DNA of 64,000 nt from contig JAKFWC010000010.1 in assembly GCA_021732975.1 (NCBI GenBank), positions 124,001 to 188,000 on the forward strand. Reading direction: 5' to 3'. The position numbers and the translations under genes were made by a program. This document shows positions 57,131-64,000 of this stretch, in pieces. The stretch's first letter is position 1. Each line of letters opens with the position of its first letter. Source of the stretch: Planctomycetaceae bacterium (GTDB lineage: Bacteria; Planctomycetota; Planctomycetia; Planctomycetales; Planctomycetaceae). The notes under the pieces were generated by a model that did not search any database, had not been told where the DNA came from, and saw only the letters and a list, made by a program, of their open reading frames with translations.

Positions 57131-58324
57131 ATGTCGGTCTACGAAGAATTGGGCGTTACGCCGATCATCAATGCCCTTGGGACATTCACTCGAGTCGGCG
57201 GAAGTCTGATGGCTCCCGAAGTGCTTGAGAGCATGCGGGCAGCGGCCGGTCAGTTCGTCTGCATGGAAGAACTGCAACACGCCGCGGGGAAGGTCATCGC
57301 GGGAATGACGGGAGCACCGGCGGCCTATGTCACCTCGGGAGCCCAAGCCGCATTGGTGCTGTCCGTCGCTGCGTGCATCACCCGACTAGACGCCAAAAAG
57401 ATGGACCGCCTGCCGGACACCACGGGGATGCACAACCGCGTTCTCATGGCCCGGATGCATCGCAATCATTACGACCATGCCTTGGAGGCCGCGGGAGGGC
57501 GAATTGTCGAAGTGGGCAGCGACACGGCTTGTCGTGCCGAAGATTTTACAGTCGCGATGGATGACCAGACCGCAGCGATTCTATACCTGCCGTGGAACGA
57601 AGAGCGGTTGACGTTGCCGCAAGTGGTGACCGTCGCGCGACAGCATGAAATCCCCGTCATTGTCGACGCCGCGGGCTTGTGCGATGAACCGAAGAACCTC
57701 ACCCGCTTCGTAGCTGAAGGAGGCGATCTCGTTTGCTTCAGCGGCGGAAAATACATCCGCGGGCCGCAATCGTCGGGGTTTGTCTGTGGTCACCGTGATC
57801 TCATCTCGGCGATCGCGTGGCAGCATCTCGATATGGATTTCACTCCGAGTGTCTGGACTGCGCCGCGCGAATTGTTGAACCCCGCGGAGTTGGAATTCAT
57901 CCCACGGCAGGGGATCGGACGCGGTTACAAAGCCGGCAAGGAAGAAATCATTGGGCTGCTCACCGCACTGCGGTTGTATTGGAAACGTGATCTCACCGCC
58001 GAGAAAGCTGCTGCGCTATGTACGCTCAGCTGGATCTGTGAGCAACTTCGCGGTTTGCCCGGTGTCACGGCGGAATGGATTCCCGCCCACCCCATCCATG
58101 GTGGTTTTCCACTCGCGCGGGTTGCGGTCGATCAAGCCGTTCTCGGCCTCAGCGGTTACGATTTTATCCGTGCCCTCAAAACGGGACGACCATCGATTCA
58201 TCCTGGGGAACGAGAACTGGATCGCGGAGCCGTCATCATTCATCCGTTTGGTCTGCAATCGGGTGACGAACGAGCGATCGTGCAGCGCGTGCGGGAAATC
58301 GTGCTCGGTCAAGCGGTGCAGTGA
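57131..58324 (+). CDS. SelA-like PLP-dependent enzyme
   Basis: A 397-residue fold-type I PLP enzyme of the SelA-like group, which includes D-glucosaminate-6-phosphate ammonia-lyase and related beta-eliminating enzymes. K207 in FSGGKYIRGPQSSG is the PLP lysine, D179 in VIVDAAG contacts the ring nitrogen, and YVTSGAQAALVLSVAACI is the phosphate-binding turn. The family start YEELGVTPIINALGTFTRVGGS is intact. True selenocysteine synthase is longer and stands with selB; neither applies here. Together with the DapA-like aldolase it would fit breakdown of an amino sugar acid. Confidence 0.85.
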   Translation: MSVYEELGVTPIINALGTFTRVGGSLMAPEVLESMRAAAGQFVCMEELQHAAGKVIAGMTGAPAAYVTSGAQAALVLSVAACITRLDAKKMDRLPDTTGMHNRVLMARMHRNHYDHALEAAGGRIVEVGSDTACRAEDFTVAMDDQTAAILYLPWNEERLTLPQVVTVARQHEIPVIVDAAGLCDEPKNLTRFVAEGGDLVCFSGGKYIRGPQSSGFVCGHRDLISAIAWQHLDMDFTPSVWTAPRELLNPAELEFIPRQGIGRGYKAGKEEIIGLLTALRLYWKRDLTAEKAAALCTLSWICEQLRGLPGVTAEWIPAHPIHGGFPLARVAVDQAVLGLSGYDFIRALKTGRPSIHPGERELDRGAVIIHPFGLQSGDERAIVQRVREIVLGQAVQ

Positions 58325-58349
58325 GAACTGCCTGAGGTCTGACAAACGA

Positions 58350-59099
58350 TTACAGCCGCAGTTCAGCGCGCGTGCCGCGTAGGTCCATTTCGTATTCGAT
58401 CTCTTCAATCGGCGGCTGAGTGTAGTGCCAGTGAATGCCGTGCAATGATGCGGAGCCCATGCGCTTTAGCAGAATCTCGGGCAGCAGCGGCGTGACGGAA
58501 TGCGTGGTGTACACATTGGCCATTGTCACTTGTGGCCAATCGACGCCCAGTCCGTGCAGTCGGCTCTCCATCAGGTCCATCACAAACCGCGTCTTCGTCG
58601 TCACACCGGATGGGGAAACATCCCCCAAAGCCACGATCCCCGTCCGTGCCAACACGCCTTCCGGAAGTTCCCCGGCACCGGCGACCACAAAGGTGGCAGG
58701 CCAATCCGCCGGGCAGTGCTGCGTATAAGAGAAACCGTAGAGGACCGGCTCACTCGGTGGACCGATGACCGGCGCGACGTTCGTGCGTGCCACAGGATTT
58801 ACGCCGTCGACGAAGACGCCCCAGCTTTGCAGAATCGCCGCGTACTCGGCGTTGAATGCGGCGAAGCCTGAAAAGCTGAAGGGTCGCGGCGAGCGCAGCG
58901 CAATGGCACACAACGCGGCCTGAGGCCGACCGTTTGCACTGAGCCATTTCGCGATCTGCTCGAATCCCAGGCGATAGGGAGGCGGCTGCTGAAACGTCAC
59001 CTGGACAATCTCAAATCCGGGGCTCGACACCACGCCGCAAGAATAGGGAGCAATCCCCGGCAGAAAGCGGTAGTTCCCGGTAGGATGATCGGTCAACAC
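58350..59099 (-). CDS. RidA-like protein with an N-terminal extension
   Basis: A protein of about 250 residues. The C-terminal half has RidA/YjgF features: VVAGAGELPEG, then a VMDLMESRLHGLGVDWPQVTMANVYTTH segment close to the family's L-x-x-G-x-x-x-x-D-V-V-K region. RidA proteins hydrolyse reactive enamines or imines released by PLP enzymes, which agrees with the neighbouring SelA-like gene. The N-terminal half may be a second, degenerate copy. GTG 59099 is chosen; the open frame to GTG 59150 would run into an inverted repeat and is less likely. The stop is 26 bp from the convergent SelA-like gene. Confidence 0.65.
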   Translation of the reverse strand: MLTDHPTGNYRFLPGIAPYSCGVVSSPGFEIVQVTFQQPPPYRLGFEQIAKWLSANGRPQAALCAIALRSPRPFSFSGFAAFNAEYAAILQSWGVFVDGVNPVARTNVAPVIGPPSEPVLYGFSYTQHCPADWPATFVVAGAGELPEGVLARTGIVALGDVSPSGVTTKTRFVMDLMESRLHGLGVDWPQVTMANVYTTHSVTPLLPEILLKRMGSASLHGIHWHYTQPPIEEIEYEMDLRGTRAELRL

Positions 59100-59130
59100 G
59101 CTGTGGTTCCGTTCCAAGATTCTGAAGTGA

Positions 59131-59217
59131 GGCGAGTGGGGGGAGGTCACTCCCCCGGTGATTCATTCCGACGAGTTCAATTCCATCACCGGGGGGAGTG
59201 ACCTCCCCCCGCTCGCC
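59131..59217. repeat. Near-perfect 32-bp inverted repeat with 22-nt loop
   Basis: The left arm 59131-59162 and right arm 59185-59217 are reverse complements over 32-33 bp with one inserted G and one A/G difference. The loop is 22 nt, as in the repeat at 24591. It lies between the RidA-like and amidohydrolase genes, both on the minus strand. It could act as a terminator or be a mobile palindrome. Confidence 0.65.
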
Positions 59218-59240
59218 CAAGCAATCCACTTCGGCATGCA

Positions 59241-60086
59241 TCACAAGCCGAGCAACGGCAGGCTGTCGCGGTAGATCATTTGCTCAATGGCGGTTTCATT
59301 CAATCGCGGAAAGCCTGTCCCTTCCACCATGCGGTTCAAACTACGGAGACCGTCGATCGTGGCCTGCACATTGGTGAAGGGATAATCGGTCCCGAACAGC
59401 AGTTTGTGCCAGACGCCGTATTCCTGCACCAGCATCAGGCTGTGAAAAAATTGAAACGGCCGGTAGTGCAGGGCGGAGATGTCGGCATAGACATGCGGAT
59501 GCTTCCGAATCACCGCGATGCATTCCCCTTCGTAGGGATGGCCGAGATGAGCCAGAATCATCCGCACTTCCGGAAAGCGCGTCGCGACCGCATCGAGATG
59601 CCGCGGCAACGTGCATTCCAGCGGGGCCTGTGAAATGAACGTCGTTCCGGTATGCAGCAGCACCGGCAGCCGATGTTTCTCGGCATACTGCCAGAGAGGA
59701 TCGAGCCTTTCGTCATCGGGGCGGAAACCGGCATACATCGACAACAGTTTGATGCCGCGCAGGCCCAGTTCCTGGTGACCGACGCGCAGTTCCTTCTCCC
59801 AGCCCGGTTGCGTGGGATCGACCGAGAGAAAGCCGATGAGCTGGTCGGGATGCGCGGCGACATACGCCTGCACGTCGCGATCATCGACCCACATGCCGGA
59901 GAGCCGTGCTTTCCCGCCGAAGACAATCGTCTTCACCTCGGGGACTGATTGCCGCTGGTAATCCTCAAACCGGACGGTGAGATCGACATCCGCGCCGGCA
60001 CGCGCCCGCTTGGCCTGCTGCCGAAAGTCATCGCCGAAGTGGTCGGGATACCGCCAGTAATGGCTGTGGACATCAATGATCGGCAT
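59241..60086 (-). CDS. Amidohydrolase 2 family metal-dependent hydrolase
   Basis: A 281-residue TIM-barrel amidohydrolase. The N-terminal metal site is DVHSHYW with H7 and H9; later blocks are LLHTGTTF, the RMILAHLGHPYEGECI strand with histidines, and LLFGTDYPFTNV with the catalytic aspartate. Family members hydrolyse or decarboxylate lactones, amides and aromatic or sugar acids. ATG 60086 is chosen since the active-site HxH follows at once; it overlaps the MFS gene end by 14 bp, so the two are probably coupled. Confidence 0.87.
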   Translation of the reverse strand: MPIIDVHSHYWRYPDHFGDDFRQQAKRARAGADVDLTVRFEDYQRQSVPEVKTIVFGGKARLSGMWVDDRDVQAYVAAHPDQLIGFLSVDPTQPGWEKELRVGHQELGLRGIKLLSMYAGFRPDDERLDPLWQYAEKHRLPVLLHTGTTFISQAPLECTLPRHLDAVATRFPEVRMILAHLGHPYEGECIAVIRKHPHVYADISALHYRPFQFFHSLMLVQEYGVWHKLLFGTDYPFTNVQATIDGLRSLNRMVEGTGFPRLNETAIEQMIYRDSLPLLGL

Positions 60087-61428
60087 CGAGCGGTTCCCCC
60101 GACACGGGAAGGGGTTCGACCGGCACGAAGCGGAACGTCGACCAGAGCAGCCCGGCAACCGTCAAGACACCCAGGTCGATGTAGAAAATCGGATCCCACT
60201 GATCACGGCCGGTGTAGCCCTGTCGGCCCAGCGTGTCGGCGAGATAACCGACGAGGTACTGCGAACTCATCGCTCCGAAGACGCCGACCGAATTCATCAG
60301 CCCAAACAATGCCCCGACATGCCGACCGCTGATACCAATCGACGATGTCCACCACAACGGTTGCGACGCCTGCGTTGCAAAACACGAAAGGGCGGTGAAT
60401 CCTGCTGCCAACCAGGGATCTTGCGTGAACAGCGCCGCGGCCAACAGACCGGCGGCGAAGAAGAAACAGCTTCCCCCGAACATTCGCCGACGTGCCATGC
60501 CGCCACCATGAATCACGCGGTCGAGCAGTAACCCACCCATGAATGTCCCGGTGGCGGCGAAGGCCAGCACCATCGAAGCCATTAAACCGGCTTCGGTCGC
60601 CTCGATACCCCGCGCGGCTTTCAGATACTTCGGAAACCACGAGAAATAGATGTAGCTATTGAACGACCCGAACGCCATGATCGCGCCGAGGAACCAAATG
60701 CTGGGATTGCAACCGACCGCTTTCCATGGAATGGCCGCGTGGACCATGCCCGAACTGGCATGCACACCAATGTGTGCGACTTCCGCATCATTCACGGAGG
60801 GATGCAATGCCGGATCATCGCGAAACCACCACCAAAACCCCCCGGCCCAGATGGCGCCCAAACCGCCGAACACACCGAACGTCCACCGCCAGCCAATGCC
60901 CTGAATCAACACCGCGGCCAGAAATGGAGCGAGAGCGCCACCGATCTGTGATGCCGCCAGCAGCAGGCCTTGAGCACGGCCCCGTTCGGCATCAGGGAAC
61001 CATTTCGCCATCACACGGGCCACGTTCGGAAACGCCCCGGCTTCCCCGGCACCGAAGAGGAACCGCACGATCAGGAGCGACCACAACCCGGTACACGCGC
61101 CGGTCAGCGCTGTGAAGACCGACCACCACAATGAGATGCGGGTCAACACGCGCCGCGGACCGATGCGGTCCCCCCACCGGCCCGTGGGGATCTCGAACAA
61201 TCCGTAAGCCAACGTGAACGCCATCAGCACGTAGCTCGTCTCGGTGTTAGACAGCCCGAGATCGATCTGAATGGAATCGAGCGCGCTGGCAATACAGATA
61301 CGGTCGAGATACAGAATGCCCGACAACAGGCAGAGAACCCCGAGGACAGCAAAGCGGACCCGCGTCGGTGGTGTTGACTCGACACGTTCGGTCACCGTGT
61401 CTTCGGGAAGGACTGATGTGATCGCCAA
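60073..61428 (-). CDS. MFS transporter, anion:cation symporter type
   Basis: A 451-residue major facilitator protein with twelve predicted membrane segments. ILYLDRICIASALDSIQIDLGLS in segment 1, the GRWGDRIGPRRVL loop after segment 2, and LFGAGEAGAFPNVARVMAKWFP match the ACS family, which brings in hexuronates, glucarate, sialate and other organic anions with protons. ATG 61428 is the natural start. It lies upstream of the amidohydrolase on the same strand, so these probably handle one imported compound. Confidence 0.92.
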   Translation of the reverse strand: MAITSVLPEDTVTERVESTPPTRVRFAVLGVLCLLSGILYLDRICIASALDSIQIDLGLSNTETSYVLMAFTLAYGLFEIPTGRWGDRIGPRRVLTRISLWWSVFTALTGACTGLWSLLIVRFLFGAGEAGAFPNVARVMAKWFPDAERGRAQGLLLAASQIGGALAPFLAAVLIQGIGWRWTFGVFGGLGAIWAGGFWWWFRDDPALHPSVNDAEVAHIGVHASSGMVHAAIPWKAVGCNPSIWFLGAIMAFGSFNSYIYFSWFPKYLKAARGIEATEAGLMASMVLAFAATGTFMGGLLLDRVIHGGGMARRRMFGGSCFFFAAGLLAAALFTQDPWLAAGFTALSCFATQASQPLWWTSSIGISGRHVGALFGLMNSVGVFGAMSSQYLVGYLADTLGRQGYTGRDQWDPIFYIDLGVLTVAGLLWSTFRFVPVEPLPVSGEPLDADH

Positions 61429-61634
61429 GTTCCGCCCTTGTGGACCGTGAGTGCGAATGTCTAGCGAACCGGTTGGTGGTCATCGCTGGCTGAGCGGCAA
61501 GGAAGATTGTTACGCTAACCACAGCATTCATCAAGCTCGATGGATGCGAATCCAGCCGCTCGACTGTCCCACCCCGACATGGACTGCGCACTTTTCCCGT
61601 TGTGCCGGTCCGCTTGATCAGGAACCTGCCTTCC

Positions 61635-63221
61635 ATGCTCATTGGTTATGTCAGCGACGAGCGGTACGTGGCCTTGGCCGATGTGGTGCTTGAGTTCGTG
61701 AATGATCGCGGAGAATCCTGGGAAGCGCGCTCCCGCGCAACCGGTTCCGTGCATGTCGAACTCCCCCCCGGCGACTATGTTGTCACGTTGCAGAAGGCCG
61801 GGCTTGGGGCGAAGCGGAGTCGTGTGACGCTGCCAGTTTCCACGCCGCATCAGTTTCGACTTCTCAGCGATGGCCTGAGCGGATATGTCTGGCCAAAATG
61901 GGTCCGCAGCGGTGAAGCCGGCGAGTTTCGCGTCCATGCCATCGAACAATATTTTCTCGAACTCTGGAGGTACGGCTGGACTCCAGAACTTGTCCGTGGG
62001 CTGGGCACCCACGATGAACATGGTCCGCGGGCTACGATGCAGATCACCCCCGATGGCGACTACACGCAGACCGGCGTCGAGTGGAACAAAGTCGGTTACT
62101 CCAGTCCGACGCACAAACAATTCGTCACCGCGCCCGAGCGCAGCGGCCTGTATTACTTCCGCGCCCGCACGCCGTCCGGACTACGGTTCAGCTTCCCGTG
62201 GATCGTGGCGCCGGCGCGACCGATGGCCCCGCTCGCTGTGCTGGCCAGCAACATCACGTGGAATGCGTACAACAGTTTCGGCGGCCGCAGCAATTACATT
62301 CACGCCGATGAATTACCACCAACACCGACGGTCAACTCGAGGTTTGACCTGAAGCGTTACCGCGACGCCGAGTTCCTTTCGTGGAATGCGCCCCAGTATG
62401 TGCCGTTGTCGTTCGATCGCCCCGAGCCATTCAATCACATTGAATTTGACGAGCAGATCACGGACCCGATTGTCGGCCGGCAGGCGTGTCATCTTGCCCC
62501 GGCCGAATGGCGACTCGTCGGTTGGCTCGAACGGCAGGGGTTGCCCTACGATTACTATGCCGAAACGCAGCTCGACGACGGCACGCTCGATCTCTCGGCA
62601 TACCGGGCCTTGATCACTGCCGTGCATCCCGAATACTGGACCCGCGCAATGTACGACCGCGTGAAGCAGTGGGTGTACCACGACGGCGGCCGCTTGCTGT
62701 ACCTCGGCGGCAACGGGATCAATTGCGAAGTCGAGTTTCACGGTTCGAGCATGACCGTCCACAACGGTCAGATCACAGGGCTGGACTTCGCCGGCGTCGG
62801 TGCCGAAAGCCGGTTGGCGTTGCGTCATGAATCGGAAGCCAATCTGGTGGGCGTGGTCTTCACACCGACGGGCGTGATGACCGGGGCTCCGTACCGCGTG
62901 GTCGATGCCAGTCACTGGATTTTCAATCAAACGGGGCTGAAGAACGGCGACCTGTTCGGATTGAAGTCGCTTCATCGGCGTTGTCCCGGCGGCGCCTCGG
63001 GACATGAGACCGACAAAATCTCGCCGAGTTCGCCGGCCAACACGCGGTTACTGGCGAAAGGCCTCAACCCCGATGACGGCGGCGCAGAATTGGTCCACAT
63101 CAAAACGCCCCGCCACGGCGGCGTGATCTCCGTCGGTTCGATTAACTGGGTCAGCAGTCTCCCGGTGGATGAACACGTGTCGCAAGTCACCGACAACGCG
63201 ATCCGGCGATTTCTGGAGTGA
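61635..63221 (+). CDS. N,N-dimethylformamidase large-subunit-like protein
   Basis: A 528-residue protein of the DMFase beta-subunit-like family. It starts with an Ig-like domain (about 1-90), and the conserved core is LAVLASNITWNAYNSFGGRSNYIH, then LVGWLERQGLPYDYYAETQLDDG and HPEYWTRAMYDRVKQWVYHDGGRLLYLGGNG. True DMFase cleaves formamides with an iron-tyrosinate site and needs a small subunit, which is absent here. The large-subunit proteins of planctomycetes probably hydrolyse other amides. ATG 61635 has AGGAAC upstream; the frame is open to 61602. Divergent from the MFS gene with about 200 bp between them. Confidence 0.82.
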   Translation: MLIGYVSDERYVALADVVLEFVNDRGESWEARSRATGSVHVELPPGDYVVTLQKAGLGAKRSRVTLPVSTPHQFRLLSDGLSGYVWPKWVRSGEAGEFRVHAIEQYFLELWRYGWTPELVRGLGTHDEHGPRATMQITPDGDYTQTGVEWNKVGYSSPTHKQFVTAPERSGLYYFRARTPSGLRFSFPWIVAPARPMAPLAVLASNITWNAYNSFGGRSNYIHADELPPTPTVNSRFDLKRYRDAEFLSWNAPQYVPLSFDRPEPFNHIEFDEQITDPIVGRQACHLAPAEWRLVGWLERQGLPYDYYAETQLDDGTLDLSAYRALITAVHPEYWTRAMYDRVKQWVYHDGGRLLYLGGNGINCEVEFHGSSMTVHNGQITGLDFAGVGAESRLALRHESEANLVGVVFTPTGVMTGAPYRVVDASHWIFNQTGLKNGDLFGLKSLHRRCPGGASGHETDKISPSSPANTRLLAKGLNPDDGGAELVHIKTPRHGGVISVGSINWVSSLPVDEHVSQVTDNAIRRFLE

Positions 63222-63340
63222 GAGTGCCGATTGACCGTGCGTGTGACACGGCTCTGTGTGTGGTATGATTGATCAACATCGGACAACACTGCTGCGCCGG
63301 CAGTCTGTCCAAAGCACGGCTCCCGATTGTTGGTGATGCC

Positions 63341-64000
63341 TTGAGCGCCGGCGCACTTCCTTATCGTGCGATCCCCGCCCGCGCGGAGGTGGTCTCACCG
63401 CCGCTGCGGCGATGGTTGTGGGTGGTCTTTGCTCTGGTCGCCCTCTTGAGCGTGAACTCCGCCTACCTCGCCAGTGTGACGTGGCTGGAATGGTTCAGTC
63501 GGAACTGGGGCGAACGGCTGATCTACCAAAATTATTTTTCCCTGTGGATGTTTCTGGTCCACATTCTGCTCGGGCTCTTGCTGATTGTGCCGTTTCTGGC
63601 GTTCAGCATTCCGCACTTGATTGCGGCGCGGCATCGACGCAACCGTCGCGCGGTCCGAGTGGGGTACGCGCTCTTCGCCGCGTCACTAGTGCTGCTGGTG
63701 ACGGGATTGCTGCTGGTCCGTGTGGGTGGGATCGAGCTGAAATGGCCCCCCGCGCGATCGCTGGTGTATTGGCTGCATGTTGCCTCTCCCGTCGCCGCGG
63801 TGTGGTTGTACTGGCTGCATCGGTTGGCGGGACCACGGATCAACTGGCGTATGGGGATCGGATTTGGGGGCTTCATGGTTGCCGCGGCGGTGGGGGCCGT
63901 GGCGATGCATTCCACCGATCCGCGGCGGTGGAATGTGGCTGGTCCGAAAGAAGGGGATGCGTATTTTGCGCCGTCCCTGGCTCGCACCGCCACGGGAAAC
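63341..64000 (+). CDS. Membrane protein, start of a probable multihaem/TPR protein (partial)
   Basis: An open frame from TTG 63341 runs to the last base (220 codons) without a stop. It holds four or five membrane segments, with SLWMFLVHILLGLLLIVPFLAFSIPHLIAARH, VYWLHVASPVAAVWLYWLHRL and histidines near segment ends that could ligate b-type haem. The frame ends at DAYFAPSLARTATGN, a sequence often found just before CxxCH repeats and TPRs in planctomycete proteins of this plan. The TTG start is uncertain; GTG codons near 63390 are alternatives. The 3' part lies outside the window. Confidence 0.6.
   Translation, partial: MSAGALPYRAIPARAEVVSPPLRRWLWVVFALVALLSVNSAYLASVTWLEWFSRNWGERLIYQNYFSLWMFLVHILLGLLLIVPFLAFSIPHLIAARHRRNRRAVRVGYALFAASLVLLVTGLLLVRVGGIELKWPPARSLVYWLHVASPVAAVWLYWLHRLAGPRINWRMGIGFGGFMVAAAVGAVAMHSTDPRRWNVAGPKEGDAYFAPSLARTATGN

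Overview
The window reads as a moderately GC-rich chromosome segment from a planctomycete, most likely of the order Planctomycetales. The evidence is the family mix: four DUF1559 pseudopilin-like genes, two DUF1501 genes, a DUF1549/DUF1553 protein, a planctomycete-type cytochrome c domain fused to WD40 repeats, DUF3179, a DMFase-like large subunit, a sulfatase and TadE/TadG proteins. No rRNA, tRNA or CRISPR array was recognised. The genus cannot be fixed from the sequence alone.

Layout. 1-3.3 kb: DUF3179 protein, then a convergent GT-C glycosyltransferase with a small lipoprotein upstream of it. 3.7-8.6 kb: a sigma-54 activator (AAA+, GAF, Fis) divergent from a five-gene redox-type operon (AhpD-like protein, membrane protein, second AhpD-like protein, NTF2-like protein, PNPOx-like flavoprotein). 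The gap holds three palindromic activator-type sites and a -24/-12 promoter candidate. 8.6-10.9 kb: a large serine recombinase, followed by about 1 kb without convincing genes. 11.9-20.7 kb: two DUF1559-lipoprotein pairs around a membrane protein and heptaheme cytochrome pair, then an HTTM (vitamin K-dependent carboxylase-like) protein. 20.9-32.6 kb: a long co-directional set of secreted proteins (metallophosphoesterase, DNRLRE, DUF1501, PPC, DUF1549/1553, cytochrome-WD40, PQQ-like propeller). 32.7-38.4 kb, minus strand: two membrane proteins and two more DUF1559-lipoprotein pairs. 39.0-41.3 kb: a second DUF1501 gene and a secreted protein. 41.8-46.2 kb: a 1483-residue CheB-CheR-PAS-histidine kinase-receiver fusion. 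46.3-50.0 kb: an exported CHAP-like protein and TadE, TadE, TadG. 50.0-54.9 kb: OprB-type porin divergent from an exported HAD phosphatase and a Cys-type sulfatase. 55.0-63.2 kb: kelch protein, DapA-like aldolase, SelA-like PLP enzyme, RidA-like protein, amidohydrolase, MFS carrier and DMFase-like protein. The window ends inside a membrane protein that probably continues into a multihaem protein.

How the genes may work together. The 5.6-8.5 kb operon looks like a sigma-54-switched redox or electrophile response; one of its two AhpD-like proteins keeps the full E/C/C/H catalytic set and the other keeps only CxxC. The 50-63 kb stretch is consistent with uptake and breakdown of a sulfated, N-substituted sugar acid: porin, sulfatase, amide hydrolases, transporter, PLP ammonia-lyase-like enzyme, aldolase and an imine-clearing RidA-like protein. 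Both are inferences from families and gene order. Several perfect or near-perfect inverted repeats lie between genes and are listed separately.
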